64,000 nucleotides of DNA from NCBI RefSeq assembly GCF_018139145.2, contig NC_059478.1, forward strand, positions 1,426,001 through 1,490,000, given 5' to 3'. A program made the translations under genes and the position numbers. Within the stretch, counting starts at the first letter, position 1, and every line of letters starts with the position of its first letter. The DNA comes from Gymnogyps californianus (taxonomy: Eukaryota; Chordata; Aves; Accipitriformes; Cathartidae). Of this stretch, positions 49,001-60,643 are shown in pieces. The notes beneath the pieces are model-generated. The model ran no database searches, was not told the origin of the DNA, and saw only the letters and a list, made by a program, of their open reading frames with translations.

Positions 49001-50081
49001 AAACCGAATCAATCTTTCTATATAAAGAATATAAAGTAAAAAAAAAAAAAATCAGCTAGGAGTTGACTAAGAAGCCACCCAATTATTGTTAGGCCATGAT
49101 TGCATTTCTATCGGTTTTCTTACAACCTATTGTTTGCAGATTTTCAACTTCTTTATATATTTATTTATTTATTTGGGCATTGGGTATTATTTGAGAGAAA
49201 AGGTGAATTGGGGTGAAAATAACAGCGTGAGACTGCGTTGCTTCCACAAAAGCAGCAATTTAAAATATTACGGCTTCATCCTTTTACAAATGCTGCTCTT
49301 TTGGGAGTACTTCCTCTGGACAGACATAAGGCAGTTTCTCAACTAATGGAAAAGATACACTTTATAGCTGTGGCAAACCCCGACGAATTTCACTTATGAC
49401 ACCATATTTTTAAATTTCTTTACTTAAACTTCTTGGAGAATATCAACATCACATCTGATAAGACACCACAGTCTTCTTTCATTGTCTAGGGGAAAGAACT
49501 GTCTGTGTTTAAAGGTAGGGAAGGCTAAGACAGGAGCTGTGATTACTTTTTTTTGTTTTTTTTCCAGAAAGAAAGTATTTGTGGGGAAAAAAATACCTAA
49601 CATTTTTCATTGTTTTATTTCTTCTTATTTTGAATGGCAGTTTTGGGCTGAATTAAGATGAAAACTTCATGAAAGACTACTGGAATTGAATGATCGTGTA
49701 TTGTTCACTAAGGGTATTTATTTTCCCAAAAGGATGTCCTGACATTTACAATCAGTCAAAGCTTTAAAAAAACCCAAAAAACCCAACAGCAACAAAAAAG
49801 TAAGGTTTTCCTAATGAAGGATAGTTACTTTTAAGTGGAGGCACTAGAGGTTTAAAATTCACAAATGCATATTGATGCCCTAAAAGTTATTTGTAAAAGA
49901 AAAGGAATAGGAGGTAGTAAACAATGAAGATTGACAGGTTTTGATTGTATTTAATTTTGTTTTGACATGTCTGGCATGCAGAAAAGATTTTAGAAGTCTA
50001 GAGCATACGAGAACAAATTCCAAATAAGAGAAGACCAGAAAGAGAGAAAACAGCATACAAGCCTCCAATGTAGATGAAGCC
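46064..50081. other. AT-rich noncoding sequence
   Basis: No frame exceeds 96 codons. The segment 46580-46800 is less biased in composition and contains octamer-like CATGCAAAA, possibly a conserved noncoding element, but this cannot be judged from one genome. A (TTTA)n run lies near 49155-49172. No gene is supported. Confidence 0.5.
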
Positions 50082-50148
50082 ATTTTATTTTATTTTATTT
50101 TTATTTTATTTTATTTTATTTTATTTTATTTTTTTTTATTATTTTTTA
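50082..50148 (+). repeat. (ATTTT)n microsatellite
   Basis: About 67 bp of ATTTT units with a T-rich, imperfect 3' end. On the minus strand it reads as AAAAT units. It could be a grown-out poly(A)-type tail, but no SINE or LINE body abuts it. Confidence 0.85.
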
Positions 50149-50609
50149 AGCACATCTCTTGAGGGAGTATATTCTAGTCTGTGCTACTTTTCAAATAAGT
50201 GAATTTCCATATTCGAACTCAATACTTTGTCTTGCAAGCATGAACAACCAGAACTTTTTGAATGGTGTGAAAATATGAGCAAACAATTCCTAAATGATTA
50301 TTGTCAAGTCCACTTTGCTGCCAAATGTTAATCTTGACCAGAGAGATGTGATTAAGAAAAGGCAATTAAAAATTCCAGCAACATAGGTTAAAATTAATAG
50401 GAAAAATACTAATATAGTTGTTAAAAACTGCTGAAGATTTTTAAGCACTATATCTGGGGGAAAAAAAACCAGAAAGAATGTGCCATCTTTTCCTTAACAA
50501 CTGTCATTAGTGAGTGTGCTGGCAAGATTTTCAATATCAATAATATAATTCTGTATCTAGATCAAGATTTCCATTCTAGTGCAATAGCTATTAAGGAGAG
50601 AGGTGAAAC
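50149..50609. other. AT-rich noncoding sequence
   Basis: Nothing recognisable between the ATTTT repeat and the ERV composite. Confidence 0.5.
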
Positions 50610-51020
50610 AATAGATGTACCCCTGTTGTGTTGGTTGCTTCCACCACTGTAAGCACATGGTGCTTGCCTTGGCAGGTGTGTGGGAGTGTGATATAGTCAA
50701 TCTGCCAGGCCTCTCCATATTTCTATTTCAGCCATCGTCCTCCATACCAAAGAGGCTTTAACCACTTGGCTTCCTTGATTGCAGCGCATGTTTCACATTC
50801 ATGGATAACCTGTGCGATAGTGTCCATGGTCAGGTCCACCCCTCGATCATGAGCCCATCTATATGTTGCATCTCTTCCCTGATGGCCTGAGGTGTCATGG
50901 GCCCACTGAGCCACAAATAATTCACCCTTATGCTGCCAATCCAGATCGACCTGAGCTACTTCAATTCTAGCAGCCTTGTCTACCTGTTGATTGTTTTGAC
51001 GTTCTTCAGTGGCCCAAAGG
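50610..51020 (-). pseudogene. ERV pol fragment: RNase H end and N-terminal integrase
   Basis: Read on the minus strand, this is the end of RNase H followed by the integrase zinc-binding domain and the start of the integrase core. The HHCC pattern is visible as HDTSGH and, later, CETC in IHECETCAAIKEAKW. A premature TAG at 50725-50723 interrupts the frame. Past it the same frame continues with AWQIDYITLP, whose Asp (codon at 50698-50696) is in the position of the first catalytic residue. Homology stops about 50610, so the rest of the core is absent. Type: ERVL-like avian ERV. In the 146-codon frame at 51163-50723 roughly the first 49 residues are translated LTR sequence and only the remainder is pol. 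Non-functional. Confidence 0.85.
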
Positions 51021-51325
51021 AATATAACAAAAAAAAAGAACACCCAAGAAAAGACAAGTGATGCACAATGCAATTGCTCACCACCCGCTGACCGATGCCC
51101 GAGCAGCGATCCGTGCCTCCCGGCCAACTCCCCCAAGTTTATATACTGGGCATGACGTTCCATGGTATGGAATACCCCTTTGGCTAGTTCGGGTCAGCTG
51201 TCCTGTCTCTGCTCCCTCCCAGCTTCTTGCACACCTGCTTGCTGGCAGAGCATCGGAAACTGAAAAGTCCTTGACTTAAGATAAGCGCTACTTAGCAACA
51301 ACTAAAAGCAATCAGCATCATACAA
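51016..51325 (-). mobile_element. Internal piece of an ERVL-like LTR, minus strand
   Basis: On the minus strand it aligns well by eye with 28070-28375 of the 27979-28579 LTR. Shared landmarks are AGTTGTTGCTAAGTAGCGCT, CAAGCAGGTGTGCAAG, CCAAAGGGGTATTCCATACC, the TATATAAAC box (plus-strand TTTATATA at 51138-51145) and GGTGAGCAATTGCATTGTG. Both ends are missing: the first ~90 bp of U3 including TG, and everything after the T-rich stretch including the poly(A) region and U5. It joins directly to pol sequence at about 51016-51020, at a TATTCCTTT-like stretch, and on the other side to sequence following the pol stop. Confidence 0.85.
51138..51145 (-). promoter_or_regulatory. TATA box of the LTR piece
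   Basis: Minus-strand TATATAAA within the same sequence context as 28243-28250. Confidence 0.6.
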
Positions 51326-51364
51326 TTTAATCTATTGGCTGTTCTTACCTAAAATTAAATACCC

Positions 51365-51586
51365 TCAAGGCACACATCGGACTTCCCCATCCTTCCGCAT
51401 CACCCACCAAGTGCACCCAGGTCCTTGAGCAAAAGCGATCCTATGAATAGGTTTGCCTTTGCCTCCCCAGTTCTTTTGGATTGTTTTCTCCCCTTTCTCA
51501 AAAACTTCTTCTGCTGTGTTGCCCCATACGATGATGTCATCAATGTATTGCAGGTGTTCTGGAGCTTCATCTTTTTCTAGTGCATT
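51365..51586 (-). pseudogene. ERV pol fragment: RT core fused in frame to pol C-terminus
   Basis: A 73-codon open minus-strand frame (51586 to TGA at 51367-51365) starts inside reverse transcriptase and shows HLQYIDDIIVWGN; the YIDD catalytic motif is at 51547-51536. After about EKGEKTIQ (near 51475) it switches, still in frame, to a stretch ending WWVMRKDGEVRCVP. That stretch has the look of the C-terminal end of ERV pol, so most of RT, RNase H and integrase is deleted at this junction. A TAG lies just upstream in frame (51589-51587). The pieces are too short to function. The following 40 bp lead into the truncated LTR. Confidence 0.7.
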
Positions 51587-51639
51587 CTAGTGCCCCCCTA
51601 TCAGGGGCAATATTTCCTCAAAAGCTGTGGTGGGGGAGC

Positions 51640-52430
51640 AGAAGCAGGCATTATCAGTAGGATCAACCTGCTCCTCCCCATGCCCTTTGCCTGCACCACC
51701 AGGATCAAAGAGCTACCCCCACAGCCTTGACCTTCACCCCCAGAGCCTTGTAGTCACTCCTGATGCACTCAAGATCCCTCCACTGGCAGTACCCTCTGCA
51801 GAACCTGGGGTAGGGAAGGAGATTTACACGTGTTACCAAAAGTAGGGAGTTTCCAGCCTCCCTCATCTCAGGAGTTTCCATTTGCCAGCTGTCCCCTGCT
51901 TTCCTCCTTCTTAGCAACACAGGGTTCGGGTTCTTGGCCCTGTTGCATTTCTGCAAAGACCCTGTTGATCTCCTTGTTCATCCTCCCCAGCAATCACCAC
52001 TTCTCACAGCTCCTTCACCTGGTGCCTCAGCGCCTTGACTAGAGCACACCTCCCACAGATGAAGCCAGCGCTGTCCCCAGTGAAGCCAGCCAGCACACCC
52101 TGCAGCCAAGACCTGGGCATCCACATCCTCTCTCAGGAGCTCCTTCTGGTCAAGGTCTGTGATGTGCTAAGGACACACTGTGTCTCCCGCTCATGTTGGC
52201 CACAACACATGGCACGTCACTGTGCTACGTAGCCTTCAGTGGAGAAGGTGCAGGCTCTTCCTATCCAGCTAGCAATGAGTAAAGCTCTTGTCTTGCCCAG
52301 CACTCTGCAGAAGTGAGCCCTCACCCCCAGCAGCCACCAGAATTCCCTGAAGAAGAAGCCTGGAAACTCTGCAACAACTGCTGTGGCTCTGTGTGCTGCT
52401 CCCAGACTTAATAATCAGACTTAATGATCT
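51640..52430 (-). pseudogene. CR1-like LINE ORF1 fragment (tentative)
   Basis: This 0.8-kb GC-richer block reads, on the minus strand, in broken frames. Near 52065-52005 it gives GFICGRCALVKALRHQVKEL followed by a stop. This CxxC segment and following amphipathic helix recall ORF1 proteins of CR1 LINEs. An 83-codon open frame follows (51956-51705). Its left end meets the ERV RT fragment near 51590-51640. The alternative is ERV gag sequence. Stops and frameshifts show it is dead. Confidence 0.4.
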
Positions 52431-55400
52431 TCCTAAAATATTGCATGTGAGATGCCTATGATATTAATCAATGTTTAACAAAGGCAAAACGTGCTGCTCA
52501 CTGAATATAAATACTTGCACAGAAAGATTTAGCATTTGTTTAGTGAGCTTAATTAAAAGGCTCTACTTGACGTGAGTGGTGCCCTTTTGAGGATCTAAAC
52601 TCCTTGATAAAGAAATAAACTGTTTTCCCTCACTTAGAGCTTCCTTTTCTTCGTAAATGATGAGTGGTTTCAAAGATCAAAAGGTAAATTCTCATCTGCT
52701 ATCTTAATTTAAAAGCTATTTTAACATTCTGATAAGCCCAGGAGTTTTGGAAGGCTTCATTTTGTTTGCCTCACTAGTCGATGAACAAACTTAAGGTAAT
52801 TAACCAAAGTTAGATATCTCAGAAACAGCCATAGTCTTAGCATTTAGCACAGGAACATGAAAATTTACATAGGAAAGACTGCATCCACTAATGATTAAAC
52901 TGCTTTGTCTACTGTTTCATACAACTGACTAATTTCAGTGAAGGTCAAGTTGAGAGAGGAAGGCATTGTACTGCATTTAGATTTAATCACGTAGAATTAT
53001 GAAAATGGAAAGCATAATCAATAATCGAATGATGTGGAATTAAACTCTTCAGATAGAAGAGAATTTGATAACATTTTCCCACAGCTGCAGCTAAGGAAGA
53101 TCCTGAACTTCTCTGAACAAAGACCAATTGATTACACTAAGCAAAAAGTTTCTGAGTCTTTCCGACCTTGCAGTTTCTCATATTATTTGCATGCAATTTT
53201 TTGTATACATACAAACCCTACACCTGTCTATGCCAAGCCTGGGATATGCAACAACAAAAAACAAAAGAGAAAAATTCCTTTCATGTCATGTGAATGAATT
53301 GTCCCATAATGTCAGCTGTCTGACTCTTATTTCAGGAATAAAGTTATAGGATATTAATGTCCAGGATTAAAGGGAACAACGTACTTGGTATTAAAAAAAT
53401 TCCAAAAGTTACGGGTAAATAAGAAACTAAAACTCAGTAAGATTTATATTGGCAAAGTGTTTTACCATGAGTTTACACAAACAGACATGGCTGTAATTTC
53501 TACATCTACATTAGACACATTTCAAAAAGCCTTTTTGGAGATACTGATGACTTATCTAAGATGAAAGAAAGTAAAAAATCTGAAACTGTAAAGTATACAG
53601 ACTGAACAATTGCAAAAGAAATTATGCCTTTAAAATGTTCTAAATATTGACAGAGATATTGCTATAAAATCATAACAAAATAATAAATAATAATATAGTA
53701 CTGCAGTGAAATAAATTAGTTTAACCCTATATAAATGCCCTGTATTTCAAAATTATTGAGAGAACATTTAGATTTATCAAACCTTACCTTGTCTCCACTC
53801 TTGAGTAATTAATTATTTATTTTTAGATTACGGAGTCTTGCTATGAGAAAAAAAACACCTTTGAATTCTCAGATTTTCCTGGAATGGAAAATTATTTTAA
53901 TCTGAGCTTAATTGGTTTTCTTTTTTTAGCTTAAGCTGCCAGCAGCATTTGGGGCTTACTTCTTCTTTTCATTAGGAAAAAGAATTTATGACAGTCAGGT
54001 ATTTGGCATGAGTCCATTCAATTAAAAATAATGCACAAAATTTCTATTTGTCTTAACACCAGAATAAAATAACACTAAATAGTTCTTCTGTACAAAATTC
54101 AAAGTCCTCCTCAAAGTCCTTGTTATACCATTATTTACCTGTACAGAAGCTGACTAGCAACTCAAAAGGATTTTATGACCCATTGGTCAAATTCAAGTTT
54201 ACTTAATGTCAGCTAACATCCTCATGAAAGGCAAGGGAAAGTCAAACTCACAGACAAAAACCTCGATCCAATGCCAACTGAAGACACAATATTTTCCATT
54301 TCTGTAGCGGACCTGGGAAATGCTTCCTGTAATATTACTGGGGGAGTCTCTTAATGTCTAGCATTTTAAACCAGTTTTTATCACAGAAAACAGTATTCAT
54401 GCAGCTGAATCTAGAGAACCATGAACAAGCCTGTGGCTTCATTTTCTAAATAGCTGCGTCACGGCAGCTACAAACTCAGAGATTCCTTTTTTCAAAGAAC
54501 TTACACAGGACATACACACTGAACTAAAACTAAAAGTGAGTAACCATTACTATAATTTTTGCAGCTATAGAAATGTGGCCTAGTTAAATTTCTTCAGGAA
54601 TTTCATCCAAGCTTATACTGGAATCTAAACCGAGAACTATAATTTTTCACTAATACTTTTTGTCACACCCCTCCTTCCCTAACAGTTATTTCAGATGACA
54701 GAGACTATTTTGGAGAAATTCAGGTTACTGGAAATCAGTAATGACTCCCAGTTTTACTGATTACAGCAGCAGCAGCTTTTCTTTTTCTTTTTTTTCTGCT
54801 CTCAGAAAGCTAACTATCCTCTCACAGCATGCTCAGATTAATTTCTGTATTTTATTGTCAGGGTTCATTCTTGCCGATGAATGTATTTTACCTTGTAAGC
54901 TTCCTGAGCAAAAAGGCTGAATAATTAGAGATGGGTATATTCTCTTGGTGCTATCTTCAGTCTCAAAGTTGTACTGAAGAATAGGAAATTTCAAACATAG
55001 ACAGCTAATCTCTTCCTGCCCCCCTAAGGACAACCAAAAATAGACCGGTCAAGCTTTGATTTATATTTGATTAAAAATGATGAATCAAAATGCAGACAGC
55101 TCTGACCCTATGCAGTCCCAGTTGCGTTTAGGAAAGCCTCCTTTCCTGATTAAAACAGAACATTTTAGTCCATTGTTGCTGAAAACAATTAAATTGTTGC
55201 CCATCTTTCACTGGCTGATTTTGGCTGCAGTAGCTGTTCATTGGGACTGGAGGTAGCAGATGAAGGAGCGCTGGGAAGTCAACAACTTCAGGCAGTCAGG
55301 TCAATTATAGCATGTGTCACTTGGAAGATATGTTTTATTTTCTTGGTCACATAGCTAACAAATACCGATTTATCTTTCTATTATTCTAGTGTATCTCAAA

Positions 55401-56789
55401 TGCCACCCAGCATGACAATATCTTCCTTCTCATACCATAGCAAGAGATCTGTAAAAATCCACGGACTTCAGACCACCCACAGACCACAGATGTTCACTCC
55501 TCCTTGTAGGCCAGCTCACAAGCAGCCTCTGCAGGCAGATTGTACAAATCCTGACATAGTGCTAGCTCCCAAAATAGCACCAAAATTTTTTTTGCATGTA
55601 AAAGGTACCTCTTTATGCCTTCGTTCAATCTGCTGCCTAATAATTTTACTTAATGCTCCCCATTCTTGTATCAAGAGAATTATATTTTTCTCTATTTTTT
55701 TTTAATTTTATTTTTTTATCCTATAATATTCCTTCAATTTTTTTTTCTTTTTCTAGCTGAAGAAGCTGATTTCTTTGATTCTTCTCTATGGATATCATTC
55801 AGTATCTTTGTCAACTCTTCTCATTCTTCCCTTCTAGTTTTACTATAGCTTTCCAAGAAGGGAAATCACTGTATTTCAGATTCATGTGTTAGCACCATGG
55901 AATAACTGGGAAGTTATGCAGGCAAATGACTATGCCCTGGCCTGAGTTTTAGCTAACTGAGTAGACCATGGGAAACTACTGCAGCTGACGTGAAAAACTG
56001 CTGGGCACAGCAGATAACAGAGAGAGAAGCTCACAGGAGTTACAAAGAGCACCATGAGGGATGGCCAGAATCACGGTGGTGGAGGGGGCTATGTATGGGA
56101 GTGACAGCTGTCCTGTCAATAATTTGAGGGGAGCATTGGGAACCCTTCAGGAGTACAATCTTGCAAGGCCAACAGCTCCTGGGTAACTGTACCAGTGATA
56201 CCATATAAGGCCAAGATGTCCTTGGCAACAGTATCATAAATACCAAATTTCAATGTACCAAAGCTGAGATTGAATGGGAAAAAGTAATTAGGGGCATGAT
56301 ACAGGAGACAAGGGTGGAGAAAGGGAGAGGTGAAAGTCAATGAGAGGAAGACAAACATGGCTAAATGGAGGGAAGAGGGCTGAGAGGGGCTGGTGCCATG
56401 TGGGCAGGCACAGGTCAACATGCTTATCTGGCTGAGCCCTGCACCTCATCACTGCCATCCGCCCTGTCTTCTTGTTACATCCTATTCCTAAATATTCCCT
56501 GTGTGACCTCACTTTCTACCCGGGCAAGGAGGAAGAGGTCTCAGTGCCAGATCCATAGGTCTGGGTGCCAGCAACTGGTGGGACTGGGGTGTGGGTGTGT
56601 CTCCCCGGTGAACTTCAGTCATCTGTGTCCATGTACACACATGTGCTTGCATGTCTGAGCATGTTTCTCTCTTGATTACACGTTCATCCTTGCTCCTGGT
56701 CAGACCTGCAAAGGGGAACAGCAACAGCCACCTCCATTGGGCTGGAACAGGGTATTTTACTACTCTGAATTAATTCCATACCATCAGCA
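52431..56789. other. AT-rich noncoding sequence, with a GC-richer part
   Basis: No frame longer than 101 codons. From about 56030 the sequence becomes GC-richer but contains no recognised gene. The frames of 66-101 codons at 56040-56724 lie on both strands and lack domains. Confidence 0.5.
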
Positions 56790-57000
56790 AACTATTCACT
56801 TCCTTTTTCAGATCGTGAATGAACACTCTGAACACCAGAGATTTCAGCATAGCTCTTTGGAGGATTTCACTGATAACCTGTTACATTACAAAAACAATTT
56901 AAAATCTGTCTCTGTGTTTTCTCTGAAACCTCTGTAAAACCTATTCAAGCAAGCTTTTTTAAAGTTCAGTGCTTCGTTAGTACTCACCACTCAATGCCTT
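56790..57000 (-). mobile_element. Ancient CR1 RT relic, minus strand
   Basis: On the minus strand the stretch around 56870-56810 gives remnants of the CR1 segment just before the FADD motif: a GTTCATTCACGATCTG phrase reading FIHDL, corresponding to FINDL. Upstream of it is a segment with an ...AAAAAGCTTGC... core. Similarity is weak, stops are frequent, and the limits are approximate. Confidence 0.35.
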
Positions 57001-60000
57001 ATTGAAATAGATGGCTTGAGACTGCATGTTGTTAACAAATATAAAAGCCTATCATTTTTAGATATTTAGAATACATATCTGCAGATTCATGAGCAAAGAT
57101 TTGATTTAAGGAAATAAAATAGTATTTTTCCATCTAAGACATGAATGTCTATGTACTTCAGAGCACTTTTTCTCTTTATAGCCCTTTGGCAGAGGGCATG
57201 TTCTCTCTTAAGTGAAATCTATTATCTCTAAAGCCAAGGCAATAGACTTTAATCAGGTTACTGCATATCACAAAGAGGTTAAGGAAAATAAATTGAAGCT
57301 CTTCATTGAAAAAATATTTTAAAAAATACATAAGAAGGTTGAATCTCCTGAGATTGTCTTGTATTTTAAAGAAGTTTGGAGAGTACTTAATGTGAATTCT
57401 ATTATAAAATACTTTCAGAGTCTGGAATGTTTGACTGTTACAGAACATTAAAATAATGAACAAATAACAGCAACTATTACAAATGATTCTTCATTCAGCA
57501 ATGGATCTGGATGTACTTAGCATCACGTTCAGAATGGTCTGTGAAAATTATTATTGCTTAGATTGATGCCATTCTGGTCTTGCTGGTAAATAAACGTTAA
57601 ACAAAACAAACAAACAAACAAAAAAAACCCAAAAGAAAATAAAAGACCAACCTCATTCTCAAATGTTGGTGGCTAAAAAGAAAGACTGAAATAACGAGTC
57701 AGTTTTCATTTTTCAAGTATGTACCATGTTACCTCAAATACCAAACATAAACACATAGGTCTTAACATTTATCCAAACTTCTTTTTTCTTCTTCTGTGTA
57801 CAGAACTGTATAGAACTGTCAAGCTTTACCCAATATAGTACCAAAACTTTGAGTACTGAAAACTGAGGAAACTATTCTTATAGAAGCATTAAAAACCTAA
57901 ATTAGCTTTGTCAATGCAGATCTGTGAAAGCAGATTTGAAAAAAGTACAAACGCTAAGGATTTAAATTTTTGTTACTATGTTACCACTTGGCTCTGCTTA
58001 CTAGAAAATTAAGGATATTGCCAAGCTATTCTTGCACTGTTGAAAAAGATATAGCTGCTAATCTGTCGTCCTTTTTTTTCTGCTTGCTAAAGAAAGCAGT
58101 TACCAACTGTAACTTCTAGAGAAAAACTGTAAGACAATCAAGGAAATTAGACCTTTAGGCTTTCAGAAAAGAAGAATAAACTTGAAGACATGGCCTCTGA
58201 AGTCCTATACAGCCATCAAAAGTTGAACCTGTGTGCAAACAGGCACAGGTTTGCATATGGCTTGTACTATATGCAAATGTATGATGTAGTTCTCTATGCC
58301 ACCTTTCCCTGAAAAGGAAATGCATGGGGAAATTTCCTTTTTACTACCTCTGTTTAAAAAAAAATATTTTCTATTACTTCTTGAAGAAAGTCTAGTGTTT
58401 AGACAAGGAACAAGTGGTAGTCAGAATTAAATATGTAGATATTATTTTATGATTAAAAATAGTCTGCTCCAAAATTTACAGCAAAAGCCAAGGCCAGTTT
58501 TCCATTGTGCTTTCTCTTCTTAACTGACGTATTAGTCTATTAGTCTAGTTCTAACTAAAAATATTAGTTTTGTTGTAGGGGCCTAAAAAGATAATTTTCA
58601 ATTTTTTTATTAAAAATCACAAGCCACTTCCAACAGGAATGGGTGGGGGTTTTTTAAGCTTTACATAGGAAAAAAAAAAAAGTAAAGATTTCTGTTGAGC
58701 ACGTTCCCTTCAGCACTCAGCACTGCTTCAGAATCCTGACCTTTCAGACACATCATCGCCTCTGCAGCAGCATATAAAGATAGCATGTGATACACTCTAA
58801 TGGTATCCTCTACTCAAGCTAATGAAGTATGTTTTACTATTTATTTCCAGCAGAAGGGAAAATGATGCTATAAATAGTAGTTTGGGGTTTTTTTGGTAGT
58901 GCTCTTCTTTATTGCACTACAGCTGCAATACTAAAATACTGCATTCTTCCTCTCCCCACAATGCCAGACCCCAGGAGAATTGGTTATTAACTCTAAATGA
59001 GTATTACAGGACTGCCTTAAAAGATTTCTGCTCTTAAATGTTGAGATGGAATGAAAATGGAGTGCTTCTGGGTGCCAAGAATTCCCACACAGCTGTGCTG
59101 TGACTAGAGCAATGAGCAAGTTAGCTCTGAAAGTTTGTAGGGGGGACGCTATGACTTACATTTTGGCTTCGGTTCACACAGTATGTATTTCCTGAGTCAG
59201 TAACATTACCTGCAATAACCAAATTTGGTTTTCATTTTAAGACTGAGATTATGAAAAAAACATCCTGTTGTAATTTTCACTCCCTTGTAAAGTTGGAGGG
59301 AAATGAGTAAAAGCCCGTAAACTTCGAAACTCATTTCATGTTCACTGAAAAATTGATATATTTTCTTGTAGCTTTGAAATAAGTATAGAGCAAACTTGGT
59401 GTTTATTGCATGACCTGAAATTAGATTCATTTTTGAAAGTTTTATTACAAAAAATTATGCATTGCTATTTACAATACAATTGCTAAAATTCCTGGGAATA
59501 ACAGATTGCCATTTTACAAGATTTTCTGAAAAGGCAATGACAGCAGCAGAACTATGCATGAGGCACTGCATCACTACAGTTTCTATGCATCAATAGGGGT
59601 TGAAATAAGATCTCTTCAGCTCACACAGAATGCAAATGCATTGTCTTCTCATGGCATTCTTGATTTGAGAATTCATATGGTCCTGTGTGTACACTTCATC
59701 CTTGCTTACGAACTACCTTATTTACGCAGTGTTTGGCAACTATGTTTTTCCCTTTTTGTTCCACAAAGGCCAGGCATGTTACTTGGATTATGATACAATT
59801 TGTTTTCAAGTAATACTACAGGAGGAAGAGATCTTAATCTCAGATAATGTTATTGCAAATACTAGTGCTAGCTAATAAAAGAACATAATAAAACATGGAT
59901 AGCCACAAGGAAGGACAATTTAGGTATCATTAAAACATTTCATTAAATAAAGTCATTTTTGTTTGTTTTTGTCAGATTATAAAAATAAGATATATAGTTA

Positions 60001-60181
60001 TTATATTCATACGCAATCTAATGAAAGTAATCCAAACAACACAGAAACAGAACCCGGTATGTTCTTCAAAAAGAATGCTTTGACCTTTTCCCAGTATAAC
60101 TGAACAGGGTCATTGAAACTAGCACACTATATTTTTTGACAAAAATATCAATGTAATTAAAAAATTTGTATCAGAAGTACT
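57001..60181. other. AT-rich noncoding sequence
   Basis: No frame over 95 codons. A (CAAA)n run lies at about 57601-57622, and an octamer-like cluster lies at 58234-58278 (listed separately). Confidence 0.5.
58234..58278. promoter_or_regulatory. Cluster of three octamer-like sites in alternating orientation
   Basis: TGCAAAC (58234-58240) pairs with GTTTGCA (58249-58255). TTTGCATAT (58250-58258) pairs with ATATGCAAA (58269-58277), which begins a full ATGCAAAT octamer (58271-58278). POU-domain factors bind such octamers. Function is not shown. Confidence 0.3.
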
Positions 60182-60643
60182 TTGACCAGCTCTCATCCCT
60201 ATCTGCGTTCTACCACAATACCGTTAGATCTTAAAGTCACTAACAGATGCAGGAAAATATTAAATGTGACTAGTACTGAAAAGAAGTCTTACGATGGTAT
60301 CTTTTCTCTTTGCTTCCATGAATGTTTCTTTATCATCTACTCCTTTTTGTCAGTATTATATAATTTTATGGTGCAAACATGTTGTCGTCTCATGTATATA
60401 ATCCCCCCTAGCCTTGGCTGCCAACTGCAATCACAGAATTCTGGGGAAATCAAGGTAATTCTTCTTTCTCCTTGCATAGCAAAGCTAACATCAGCTTGTC
60501 ATGATCCACCTCTTCTCCATTTTTTTTCTGCAATTTTAAAATTCATCTTTATAGTACATCAAAAATATCAAGTGAGCAGTCAAGTATCACAAAAGCTGAA
60601 AACTATCCAAAGACTACAACTAATTTTGGTTAATAACGACTAA
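60182..60643 (+). other. Uncharacterised 153-codon open frame
   Basis: This is the longest frame outside LTRs and the GC-rich left end. Its product would have one hydrophobic stretch (FFIIYSFLSVLYNFMV, about residues 49-64) and several cysteines, with no domain I recognise. Codon use looks like the surrounding AT-rich DNA. A rough calculation suggests one chance frame of this length in a window this size is not very unlikely, so I treat it as non-coding unless conservation shows otherwise. Confidence 0.15.

Noticed and set aside
50082..50148. (ATTTT)n as a SINE/LINE tail
   Set aside because: No element body adjoins it on either side.
50723..51163. A single intact 146-residue protein
   Set aside because: About the first third is translated LTR, and the pol part stops prematurely at 50725-50723 within integrase.
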